Source of the DNA: Pseudomonadota bacterium
Lineage (GTDB): Bacteria; Pseudomonadota; Alphaproteobacteria; Acetobacterales; Acetobacteraceae
Direction of reading: 5' to 3'
Length of the DNA stretch: 32,273 bases
Assembly: GCA_021826225.1 (NCBI GenBank)
Contig: JAKBAV010000017.1
Location: 1-32,273, forward strand
Position numbers and translations under genes: made by a program. The notes under the pieces are model-generated. The model had not been told where the DNA came from. It made no database searches and saw only the letters and a list, made by a program, of their open reading frames with translations. Below, piece by piece: positions 8,695 to 15,291 of the stretch; position 1 is the first letter of the stretch, and every line of letters begins with the position of its first letter.

Positions 8695-9123
8695 ATGAAC
8701 CTGCCCTTCTCCCTGCCGGATTGGATGCCGGGCTGGGCCATACTGGCCCTCGCCGTGCCGGCCCTGCTCTGGTTCCTCGCCTTCCTGCTGGTGCCCTTTA
8801 GCACCATCGGGCTGAAGGCGCGGCTAGAGGCGCTCGAAGGCCAGGTCGAGGCCATGCACGAGGATATCCGGGTGATGGCCATGCGCGCCTCGGGTGCCCT
8901 GCCGCCCCTCGCCCGGCAACTCGACCCGTATGACGACGTGCCGCATTTCGGCGCCCTCAAGCGCGGCCGCGCCGAGCCCCGCGCCGAAGCCGCGCCACCG
9001 CCCGAGTCGCCACGCCGCGCCCCCATCCCCACGCCGCAGCCGGGCAACCCGCCGCCGGGGCGCGAGCGCCTCACACCGTTGCCACCCGCAATGCGCCCCC
9101 GGCGCGAGCCCCGGCTCGATTAA
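8695..9123 (+). CDS. Small single-pass membrane protein with a Pro/Arg-rich tail
   Basis: I do not recognise a family. The 142-residue protein has one strong hydrophobic segment (about residues 13-37, WAILALAVPALLWFLAFLLV), then a short amphipathic helix with coiled-coil character (LKARLEALEGQVEAMHEDIRVM, about 44-65), and a low-complexity tail rich in Pro, Arg and Ala. The likely topology is an N-terminal anchor with a cytoplasmic tail. It starts 45 bp after purH and ends 16 bp before the proposed epimerase start, so the three may share a transcript. The coding call rests on the coherent TM-helix-tail layout and the fit in a tight gene row. No Shine-Dalgarno sequence is obvious. Confidence 0.65.
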   Translation: MNLPFSLPDWMPGWAILALAVPALLWFLAFLLVPFSTIGLKARLEALEGQVEAMHEDIRVMAMRASGALPPLARQLDPYDDVPHFGALKRGRAEPRAEAAPPPESPRRAPIPTPQPGNPPPGRERLTPLPPAMRPRREPRLD

Positions 9124-9139
9124 GCGGGCCTGAACCCAG

Positions 9140-10072
9140 CTGGCCCGGATTTTCATCACCGGCGCCGCCGGTTTCATCGGTGGCGCCATCGCCCGCCACG
9201 CGGCGCGCACGCATGCGGTTCATGGCGGCGTGCGGCGGCGCCAGGATCTGCCCCCCGGCATAAACCGCGTCATCACCGGCGACCTCGCCGAACCCCGCTT
9301 CGGCCTGCCGGATGTGGATATCGTCATCCACGCCGCCGGGCTCGGCCATAAACGCGGCATCGCCCGGGCGGAATGGCAGCGCCAGAATGTCGATGCCGCC
9401 GTGAACCTCGCCCGCGCCGCGAAACTCGCGGGGGCGAAGCGCCTCATCCTCATCTCCACCGCCTATGTGCATGGCCGCGTGCATGCCGGCATCGTCACCG
9501 ATGATACCGCCCCCGCCCCGATGGATGATTACGCGCAAAGCAAGCTGGATGCGGAGGCGGCCATGCGCAATGCGTTCGGACCGGGGGTTTGCATTCTGCG
9601 CCCCGCCGCGGTCATCGGCCCCGGCTGTCCCGGCAATATTCTGCTGCTCATCAAGCTGTTGCAACGCGGCATCCCGCTGCCTTTCGCCAGCATCGACAAC
9701 CGGCGCGGCTTCATCCCCGCGGCCGATCTCGCCACCCTGGCTCTGCTTCTGGCGGAATGCGAAAACCCACCCCCGGTGGTGCTGGCCGCGCATCCCGAAA
9801 CCATTTCCACCCCCGCTTTGCTGCGCGCCCTGGCCGCCGGACTCGGCATGGAGGCGCGCCTGCTCCCCTGCCCCGGCGCGCTGCTGGGGCTGGCCGCGCG
9901 CCTCGCCGGGCGCCACGCCATGTGGCAAAGCCTGTCTGGAAATTTCGAAACCCTGCCGCGCGCGGCGTTGCAACTCGGCTGGAAACCGGCGCAAAGCCTC
10001 GCCGATTCCCTGCGCGAAACATCATGGTATTATAATACCACAGCCAAACCGCTTGACGCCGCCGCACAATAA
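9140..10072 (+). CDS. NAD(P)-dependent epimerase/dehydratase (extended SDR), apparent CTG start
   Basis: This is an extended short-chain dehydrogenase/reductase of about 310 residues. The Rossmann motif ARIFITGAAGFIGG sits at the N-terminus, DIVIHAAG follows, and the catalytic YxxxK is Tyr131-AQS-Lys135. ILRPAAVIGPG and the late LGWKPAQSLADSLRET resemble nucleotide-sugar epimerases. The frame is closed by TGA at 9131-9133, and no ATG, GTG or TTG precedes the Rossmann motif. The CTG at 9140 would give the normal N-terminus. The first GTG, at 9230, would remove the cofactor site. The substrate is unknown; a polysaccharide nucleotide sugar is plausible. The 3' end carries a 16-bp palindrome and probably the rplM -35 element. 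Confidence 0.85.
   Translation: MARIFITGAAGFIGGAIARHAARTHAVHGGVRRRQDLPPGINRVITGDLAEPRFGLPDVDIVIHAAGLGHKRGIARAEWQRQNVDAAVNLARAAKLAGAKRLILISTAYVHGRVHAGIVTDDTAPAPMDDYAQSKLDAEAAMRNAFGPGVCILRPAAVIGPGCPGNILLLIKLLQRGIPLPFASIDNRRGFIPAADLATLALLLAECENPPPVVLAAHPETISTPALLRALAAGLGMEARLLPCPGALLGLAARLAGRHAMWQSLSGNFETLPRAALQLGWKPAQSLADSLRETSWYYNTTAKPLDAAAQ
10025..10040. promoter_or_regulatory. 16-bp perfect AT-rich palindrome upstream of the rplM promoter
   Basis: TGGTATTATAATACCA is fully self-complementary and unusually AT-rich for this region. It lies inside the epimerase 3' coding end (Trp-Tyr-Tyr-Asn-Thr), 12 bp before the predicted rplM -35. It could be an operator or an UP-like element, or a by-product of codon choice. 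Confidence 0.4.
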
Positions 10073-10081
10073 CACCATAAG
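10053..10081 (+). promoter_or_regulatory. Predicted sigma-70 promoter for rplM-rpsI
   Basis: TTGACG (10053-10058), a 17-bp spacer and CATAAG (10076-10081) match the consensus at 5/6 and 4/6. The -35 is inside the end of the epimerase gene. Transcription would begin near 10088, giving a leader of about 90 nt before rplM. Confidence 0.5.
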
Positions 10082-10178
10082 CCGCCGCACGGCGCGCTCC
10101 CGCACGCCACTGTCAAATGAGAGACGGGCTTACGCTCTGCCCCGGCAGGAGACCCGGCTCTGTTAACTAGGTGAAGAC

Positions 10179-10643
10179 ATGAAAACGACGATTTCCATCA
10201 AACCGGCGGATGTGAAGAAGGACTGGATCCTCATCGACGCCGAAGGCCTGATCCTCGGCCGCCTGGCCGCCATCGTGGCCAGCCGCCTGCGCGGCAAGCA
10301 CAAGCCGATTTTCACACCGCATGTCGATTGCGGCGATAACATCATCATCGTCAATGCCGAGAAGGTGAAGCTGACCGGCAAGAAGATGGAAGATTCCATT
10401 TTATACTACCACACCGGCTATGCCGGCGGCATCAAGGGCCGCTCCATCAAGGACCGCCTGACCGGCAAGAACCCGCAATCGGTCGTGGAAAAAGCCATTG
10501 AGCGCATGATCACGCGCGGCCCGCTGCAGCGCCAGCAGATGAAGAACCTGTATGTCTATGCCGGCCCGGAGCATCCGCATGCCGCGCAACAGCCGACGAG
10601 CCTTGATGTCGGCGCGTTGAACACCAAGAACCGGAGGGCTTAA
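10179..10643 (+). CDS. rplM: 50S ribosomal protein L13
   Basis: L13 binds 23S rRNA early in assembly of the large subunit. The 154-residue protein shows the family blocks [20 protein letters not shown] (about 12-31), [43 protein letters not shown] and a late [30 protein letters not shown] lies 5 nt before the ATG. It is followed 3 nt later by rpsI, the usual bacterial rplM-rpsI pair, and the rpsI ribosome binding site lies in the last rplM codons. Confidence 0.98.
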   Translation: MKTTISIKPADVKKDWILIDAEGLILGRLAAIVASRLRGKHKPIFTPHVDCGDNIIIVNAEKVKLTGKKMEDSILYYHTGYAGGIKGRSIKDRLTGKNPQSVVEKAIERMITRGPLQRQQMKNLYVYAGPEHPHAAQQPTSLDVGALNTKNRRA

Positions 10644-10646
10644 TCA

Positions 10647-11132
10647 ATGTCCGACACGAATGCATTTGCCGGTCTGAAAGACCTCTCCACCACCACCGCC
10701 ACGCCTGAGAGCGCCACCCCGGTGCGCGTCGCCAAGCGTGACGCGCTGGGCCGTTCCTATGCCACCGGCCGCCGCAAAAACGCGACCGCGCGCGTCTGGG
10801 TCAAGCCCGGCAAGGGCGAGATCCTCATCAACGGCCGCAAGGCGCCGGTGTATTTCGCCCGCCCCGTGCTGCGCATGCTCATCACCCAGCCCTTCCTGGT
10901 GGCCGACCGCTACAATCAGTTCGACGTGTATTGCACGGTCAAGGGCGGCGGTCTCTCCGGCCAGGCCGGCGCCGTGCGCCACGGCATCTCGCGCGCCCTC
11001 ACTTTGTATGAGCCGGAATTGCGCGGCATCCTGAAGGCCGCCGGCTTTCTCACGCGCGATTCCCGCATGGTCGAGCGCAAAAAATACGGCAAGCCCAAAG
11101 CCCGCCGTTCATTCCAGTTCAGCAAGCGCTGA
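10647..11132 (+). CDS. rpsI: 30S ribosomal protein S9
   Basis: S9 contacts the 16S rRNA head, with its C-terminal tail reaching the P site. The conserved core begins near residue 32 with [23 protein letters not shown]; later blocks are [28 protein letters not shown] and the terminal [18 protein letters not shown], whose final Lys-Arg is the P-site-contacting end. At 161 residues it is about 30 longer than the E. coli protein because of an N-terminal extension, common in alphaproteobacteria. GGAGG lies 9 nt before the start. A strong terminator follows 8 nt after the stop. Confidence 0.98.
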   Translation: MSDTNAFAGLKDLSTTTATPESATPVRVAKRDALGRSYATGRRKNATARVWVKPGKGEILINGRKAPVYFARPVLRMLITQPFLVADRYNQFDVYCTVKGGGLSGQAGAVRHGISRALTLYEPELRGILKAAGFLTRDSRMVERKKYGKPKARRSFQFSKR

Positions 11133-11140
11133 GTTCACGA

Positions 11141-11168
11141 AAAACCCCGGTGCGAACCGGGGTTTTTT
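11141..11168 (+). terminator. Strong, probably bidirectional Rho-independent terminator
   Basis: The arms AAAACCCCGGT (11141-11151) and ACCGGGGTTTT (11156-11166) form an 11-bp stem with a GCGA loop, followed by a T run to 11168. On the minus strand the same hairpin is followed by five T residues, so it can also end the hpnK operon, which stops at 11206. Confidence 0.92.
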
Positions 11169-11205
11169 ATTGGCTACAACTTTCATCATTGCGCGCGCAG
11201 CGTCG

Positions 11206-12006
11206 CTATCCTCCCCCGCACAAAGCCTCAAACTCCGCCACATGCTCATAATCCGGCATCAGCACGCGCAAGCTCTCATCCCTCTCGGTCGCCGGATGAA
11301 AATAAATCTCGCTCCGCCCTGGCGGCAAATGCCGGAGCAGCAAATCAATCCGCGCCGCAGTCATATGCCCTGACCATTTAATCCCGAAAACCTGATCCGG
11401 CACCTCCAGCCCGCGCGCCTGCCAACGCAGCAGCCGGGTCCAGGCATAAAGCGCATAATCGGCAAACCCCACGCGTTCCCCACAGGCTTGCAAAACCGCC
11501 GGCGGCTCGGCCGGCACGCGCAGCCGTTTCAACCCATATTTGCGCCCGACCTCGATCATCATCGCCGCGATCGTGGGGTGCAGCGAAAAATGCTTATGCG
11601 CATCGGCATGATGCAGCGTGAGCCCCGTCGCCGCGAAAGCCGCGAACTGCGCCTCGATCTCGGCGCGTAATTCGCGTCGCGCCACGGGTGAGAAAAAATA
11701 ACGCACTCCAAGTCCGGCCTGATCCGTCGAAAAGCGTCCATCCGGCCCCGTGATATGCGGCAACCGCGCATGCCCCAGAATCGAAACCCCATCCACCAGC
11801 ACCAGATGCAGCCCGATCTTCAACCCCGACAGCGCCTTCGCCCGCGCCACCGCATCCGCCGCCGCCGGTGCCGCCACCATCAGGCTCGCCTGGCTCAGCC
11901 GGCCGGCCCGGCACGCCTGTTCCACCGCCTCATTCACACCAACGGTCAGGCCAAAATCATCAGCAGAGAAAGTAACCTCGCGCGCCGGGGCGGCGTCAGC
12001 TATCAT
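11206..12006 (-). CDS. hpnK: HpnK-type hopanoid biosynthesis deacetylase (ChbG/HpnK family)
   Basis: HpnK is a YdjC/ChbG-fold deacetylase thought to remove the N-acetyl group from the glucosamine headgroup of bacteriohopanetetrol during cyclitol-ether hopanoid synthesis. The 266-residue protein has VTFSADDFGLT (Asp16, Asp17), GLHLVLVDG (about 65-73) and HHADAHKHFSLHP (His132-His143), the family's metal and catalytic residues. HpnK-like features include VNEAVEQACRAG, SLMVAAPAAADAV and GVRYFFSP. I chose ATG 12006, which overlaps the upstream stop by 11 nt; an open frame to 12183 only mirrors that gene. No hpnI or hpnJ partner is seen in this window. Confidence 0.85.
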   Translation of the reverse strand: MIADAAPAREVTFSADDFGLTVGVNEAVEQACRAGRLSQASLMVAAPAAADAVARAKALSGLKIGLHLVLVDGVSILGHARLPHITGPDGRFSTDQAGLGVRYFFSPVARRELRAEIEAQFAAFAATGLTLHHADAHKHFSLHPTIAAMMIEVGRKYGLKRLRVPAEPPAVLQACGERVGFADYALYAWTRLLRWQARGLEVPDQVFGIKWSGHMTAARIDLLLRHLPPGRSEIYFHPATERDESLRVLMPDYEHVAEFEALCGGG

Positions 12007-12469
12007 TCCGCGGCGCCCAAGGGATGCGCGCAAACACAATCCCGTCCTCCTCCAGCGCCTCGGCCTCCTCATCGGTGCTCTCGCCGTAAATACCGCGTGG
12101 TTTGGTGTCGCCATTATGGATGCGCCGCGCCTCCTCGGCGAAATCCGCGCCGACATAATCGCAATTGCGCTCCACCTCCTCACGCAGATTCTGCAACGCC
12201 ACGCGCACCGTATCGGGTATCATCCCGCCCGCTGCCGGCATGCCCAAGGACTGATCCGGGGTCGCCACCGGCACTGGCGGTGTTGCCGGCTTCAATTCAC
12301 GGCCCTTGCGCGGAATCCCCGGCGTCATCAGGGCGCGCAGCACATCGGTGGTGCCGCAGGAGGGGCAGGCCACGAGGCCGGAGGCGGCCTGGCTCTCAAA
12401 CCCGTCGCTATCCCTGAACCAGCCGTCGAACTGATGTCCGGCGGCGCAGCGGAGCTGGTAGTGGATCAT
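11996..12469 (-). CDS. DUF1178 family zinc-ribbon-like protein
   Basis: This is a 157-residue member of DUF1178, a small conserved proteobacterial family with no established function. The N-terminus MIHYQLRCAAGHQFDGWFRDSDGF and the following VACPSCGTTD form a zinc-ribbon-like set of ligands (Cys8, His12, Cys35, Cys38). The middle is a Pro-rich linker, and the C-terminal half holds the conserved RNCDYVGADFAEEARRIHNGD and RGIYGEST blocks. The start overlaps the grxC stop in an ATGA, and the 3' end overlaps hpnK by 11 nt, so it sits mid-operon. Neighbouring a glutaredoxin is common for this family, as I recall. Confidence 0.9.
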   Translation of the reverse strand: MIHYQLRCAAGHQFDGWFRDSDGFESQAASGLVACPSCGTTDVLRALMTPGIPRKGRELKPATPPVPVATPDQSLGMPAAGGMIPDTVRVALQNLREEVERNCDYVGADFAEEARRIHNGDTKPRGIYGESTDEEAEALEEDGIVFARIPWAPRNDS

Positions 12470-12723
12470 GCGCGCAGCAGCGGGTCCAGCCGGCCCGCCC
12501 GGTCCAGCGCCACCAGATCATCGCACCCGCCAATCGCGGCGCCATTGATGAATATCTGCGGCACGGTGCCACGCCCGCCGGAACGCCTGATCGCCTCGTT
12601 GCGCGCGGCGGTACCGTTGGGCGCGTTGATCTCCTTGAACGCGACCCCCTTCTGCGTCAGCAGCGCGACAGCGCGGGCGCAATATGCGCAATAGGGCTGG
12701 GTAAATATCTCGACATCGGCCAT
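12466..12723 (-). CDS. grxC: Glutaredoxin 3 (GrxC), CAYC active site
   Basis: This is an 85-residue class I glutaredoxin that reduces disulfides and mixed glutathione disulfides in the cytoplasm. The active site is QPYCAYC (Cys12, Cys15), where the usual residue between is Pro (CPYC). The glutathione-binding TVPQIFING (about 53-61) and GGCDDL (about 65-70) are present. An Ala in place of the Pro usually affects redox potential modestly and is seen in some natural GrxC proteins. It is 27 bp downstream of comF and overlaps DUF1178 in an ATGA. Confidence 0.94.
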   Translation of the reverse strand: MADVEIFTQPYCAYCARAVALLTQKGVAFKEINAPNGTAARNEAIRRSGGRGTVPQIFINGAAIGGCDDLVALDRAGRLDPLLRA

Positions 12724-12750
12724 GAATCAGCACTTAGCGGAGGCGGATAA

Positions 12751-13497
12751 CTATGCAAGGGCCAGAGCCTCGAATCGCGGGTCTGCCACGCGCGCGGCCG
12801 TAAGCACATCCACCCGCCTGGCACCGGCCTCAAGCATCACGCGGGCGCATTCATTCGCCGTGGTGCCGGAGGTCATCACATCGTCGATCAGCAACACGCG
12901 CTTGCCCCGTACATCGCCATCAGGGCGCATCGCTATGGCGCCTTCCAGCTCGGCGCGGCGCGCGGCAAGGTCCAGCCCTTCCAGCGGCATCGTCTCGCGC
13001 CGGCGCACCAGCAGGTCAACCCCCACCGGCCGACCCGTGAGCCTGGCGAGCTGGATGGCCAGCAGTGCTGCCTGGTTGAAGCGGCGGGCGCGCAGCCGCG
13101 TGGCATGCAACGGCACCGGCACCAGCAGGTTGGCGGCCTGCAGCAGCGGCTCGCCGGGGCGGCGCATCAACTCGGCGAGCCCCTTCACCGCTTCGGTATG
13201 GTCGGCATATTTCAGCGGCAGGATCATGCGTTTGGCGGTTTCATCATAACGCAAAGCGGCGCGGGCCTGGGTAAAGGCCGGCGCCGTCGCGATGCAGGAC
13301 GGGCATTTACGCACGCCGCCGCCAGCCTCGGCATAAGGCAGCGGCACGCCGCAGCAGCGACATAAAGGTGCCGAGACAAAATTCGCCGATTTGAAGCAGG
13401 TCACGCAGAATTGCCCTTCCTTCTCCACCGGCGTGTCGCAGGCGAGACAAGAGGGCGGCAGCACGGTATCGAGAAGCCATCGAAACAGGGGTTTCAT
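12751..13497 (-). CDS. comF: ComF family phosphoribosyltransferase-like protein
   Basis: This 248-residue ComF/GntX-type protein is needed for natural DNA uptake in some bacteria, though the exact step is unclear and many non-competent species keep it. The N-terminus is a cysteine-rich zinc module (Cys17, Cys20, Cys31, Cys34, Cys46, Cys49, Cys65, Cys68). The C-terminal domain has the PRPP-binding loop VLLIDDVMTSGTT (about 201-213), preceded by LVPVPLHATRLRARRFNQA. I chose ATG 13497 because it opens directly on the family N-terminus. That start abuts the divergent methyltransferase start at 13498, leaving no intergenic DNA. It begins the comF-grxC-DUF1178-hpnK operon. Confidence 0.92.
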   Translation of the reverse strand: MKPLFRWLLDTVLPPSCLACDTPVEKEGQFCVTCFKSANFVSAPLCRCCGVPLPYAEAGGGVRKCPSCIATAPAFTQARAALRYDETAKRMILPLKYADHTEAVKGLAELMRRPGEPLLQAANLLVPVPLHATRLRARRFNQAALLAIQLARLTGRPVGVDLLVRRRETMPLEGLDLAARRAELEGAIAMRPDGDVRGKRVLLIDDVMTSGTTANECARVMLEAGARRVDVLTAARVADPRFEALALA

Positions 13498-14316
13498 GTG
13501 CGGAGCATCTTTGAGTTCGCGGCGATGGTGAAACACAGGCAGCTGGCGGCGCCGGTCCAGGAGGATCTGCTCCCTGTGCTGGAGGATCTGGCCGGGCGCC
13601 TGCTTGACCGGCTGGATGATACGAACCGGCGGTTTTCCAACGCGCTCGATTTCGGCGGCCGCGGCGCGGTGGCCCCGGCTCTGGCCGCGCGCGGCATGGC
13701 AGTCACCTCGGCGGATTTTGCCCCCCGTATGGCGGCGCATGCCGGCGGCACGGCGTTCACCTTGCGCGGGCCGGATGATTTCGGCCTGCCCGCCGCCGCG
13801 TACGACCTTGTAATCGCATCGCTTGCCCTGCATTTTCTCGACGACCTGCCGGGCGCGCTGATCCAGCTCAAACGCGCGTTGAAGCCAGGCGGGCTGTTCC
13901 TCGCCTCAATGCCGGTGCTGGGCACGCTGCAGGAATTACGCATCGCTCTGCTCGATACCGAAGAGGCGCTTACCGGCCGGGTCAGCCCGCGTGTCTCGCC
14001 ATTTCCGGAATTGCGCGATTGCGCCGGGCTGCTGCAGCGCGCCGGTTTCCTGCTTCCCGTAGCGGATGTAGAGGAAATCGCGGTGCTGTACGCCAACCCG
14101 CTGGCCCTGCTGCATGAGCTTCGCGCCGCGGGCGAAACCAACGCGCTGACCGAGCGCAGCCGGACCATCCCGCCACGGGCTCTGTTTCCCGCGGCACTCG
14201 CCGCCTTGCCGCAGCAGGAAGGGCGCAGCAAAGTCACGCTACGTCTGGCAGTGCTCACGGGCTGGGCGCCTGATGTTGCTGGTGCAGACATGGCTACAGC
14301 AACCCCGCTTTCTTGA
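13498..14316 (+). CDS. SAM-dependent methyltransferase (class I; BioC/NDUFAF5-like), GTG start
   Basis: This 272-residue class I methyltransferase resembles the alphaproteobacterial relatives of mitochondrial NDUFAF5. Motif I appears as NALDFGGRGAVAPALAARG, where the usual DxGxGxG is altered to DFGGRG. VTSADFAP (motif II) and YDLVIASLALHFLDDLPGAL (motif IV and after) follow, with LKPGGLFLASM. The N-terminus RSIFEFAAMVKHRQLAA matches the family's IFDRALLRRRRDRAA-like opening. That supports GTG 13498, which has AGGGG 6 nt upstream, over the internal ATG at 13525. The 3' end overlaps radC tail-to-tail by 23 nt. The substrate is unknown. Confidence 0.85.
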   Translation: MRSIFEFAAMVKHRQLAAPVQEDLLPVLEDLAGRLLDRLDDTNRRFSNALDFGGRGAVAPALAARGMAVTSADFAPRMAAHAGGTAFTLRGPDDFGLPAAAYDLVIASLALHFLDDLPGALIQLKRALKPGGLFLASMPVLGTLQELRIALLDTEEALTGRVSPRVSPFPELRDCAGLLQRAGFLLPVADVEEIAVLYANPLALLHELRAAGETNALTERSRTIPPRALFPAALAALPQQEGRSKVTLRLAVLTGWAPDVAGADMATATPLS

Positions 14317-15049
14317 AGCTCAGCCAGCTGCCATTGCCCACGATGATATGGTCATGCAGCACCAGCCCCAGAGCCGCGGCCGCCAGCTTGATCTCGCGGG
14401 TCATCTGAATATCGTCATCGGAGGGCGAGGGGTCGCCGCTGGGGTGGTTATGCACCAGGATGATCGCCGTGGCATGCAGTTCCAGCGCCCGCTTCACCAC
14501 CTCGCGCGGATAAACCGGCGTGTGGTTGATAGTGCCCCTGGCCTGCGCGATATCCGCCAGCAGCTTGTTGCGGTTGTCGAGATACAGCACCCGGAACTGC
14601 TCCACCTTCTCGCGCGCCAGCACCGATTGCAGATATTCCATCAGCCTTTCCCAGTTGCTGAGGATCGGCCTGTACAGCACTTCCGCCTTGGCCAGACGCT
14701 GGGCCGCGGCCTGCACCAGTTTGAGCGCCGCCGCCCCGGCCTCGCCCAGCCCGTCCACCCCCAGAAGCTCCGGCAAGGATGCCGAGATAACATTGGCATA
14801 AGAGCCGAACCTGGCCAGCAGATCACGCGCGATGGGTTTGGTATCGCGGCGGGGCAGCGCCAGGAACAGGATCATCTCGATCATCTCGTGCTCAGCCACG
14901 GCATCCGGCCCGGCGGCGAGGAAGCGCGCCCGCAGCCTTGCGCGATGCCCCTCCACCCCCACGGCGGTTTTACCCGGCCGGATCTCGGGCGAAAGCGTCT
15001 CCAACAAGGAGACATCGGCAAAACCTGTCGTTGAGTCCCGTAGCTTCAT
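14294..15049 (-). CDS. radC: RadC family JAB1/MPN-domain protein
   Basis: This 251-residue RadC protein has a helix-hairpin-helix region LLGVDGLGEAGAAALK (about 95-110) and a C-terminal MPN domain with an intact JAMM set: His200, His202, Ser210 and Asp213 in LVHNHPSGDPSPSDDD. Despite the name, a DNA repair role is not established. I chose ATG 15049 (MKLRDST); an in-frame TTG at 15115 would add 22 residues but has no supporting ribosome binding site. The start has only a weak Shine-Dalgarno match. An AT-rich stretch with two CTTAAG sites lies just upstream. Confidence 0.92.
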   Translation of the reverse strand: MKLRDSTTGFADVSLLETLSPEIRPGKTAVGVEGHRARLRARFLAAGPDAVAEHEMIEMILFLALPRRDTKPIARDLLARFGSYANVISASLPELLGVDGLGEAGAAALKLVQAAAQRLAKAEVLYRPILSNWERLMEYLQSVLAREKVEQFRVLYLDNRNKLLADIAQARGTINHTPVYPREVVKRALELHATAIILVHNHPSGDPSPSDDDIQMTREIKLAAAALGLVLHDHIIVGNGSWLSFKKAGLL

Positions 15050-15291
15050 GACAAACACAGGCTGCCACGAAACCTTTCTTAAGGAAAGCTTAAGTTGAGC
15101 AACATCAGGTAACAACGCGCCAAGAATGCAGCGGTAAAACCGCCATGAACGGATTTTTATGTACAGTTAAGGCAATGAACATACGATTGAAACAGAAACA
15201 TTTAGGGAACGCCGCTATGCGTCCCCGATAGCCCGGAAACCACGCCCCAGCGGCACGGCGGCGGCGATTCCGGAACTGGTCGGCTCCCGGT
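15050..15291. other. Intergenic region, radC start to RND operon end
   Basis: These 242 bp are more AT-rich than the surroundings. They hold two CTTAAG hexamers 11 bp apart (15078-15083, 15089-15094), the first within an inverted repeat CTTTC-N5-GAAAG (15074-15088), a GCGGT-AAA-ACCGC hairpin (about 15130-15143), and a weak terminator-like hairpin at 15205-15226. A 28-codon frame from ATG 15145 has no ribosome binding site. The radC promoter must lie here, but no clear -35/-10 pair stands out. Confidence 0.5.
15190..15226 (-). terminator. Weak candidate terminator of the RND efflux operon
   Basis: On the minus strand GGGACGC and GCGTTCCC pair across a short loop with one bulged base (15205-15226), followed by the T-rich tail TAAATGTTTCTGTTT. 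It lies 66 bp after the permease stop. The broken T run keeps this tentative. Confidence 0.3.

Noticed and set aside
9071-9994. A 307-codon minus-strand frame opposite the epimerase
   Set aside because: The epimerase has Rossmann and YxxxK motifs; the antisense product is Gly/Arg-rich with no motif.
10088-10178. A ribosomal-protein leader (L13-type) RNA element
   Set aside because: The leader has short repeats (GAGACGGGCT and GAGACCCGGCT) but only 4-6 bp stems; I cannot support a defined structure by eye.
15145-15231. A 28-codon plus-strand frame in the radC-RND gap
   Set aside because: There is no Shine-Dalgarno sequence, and the composition gives no clear domain or membrane segment. Chance is enough in this AT-rich gap.
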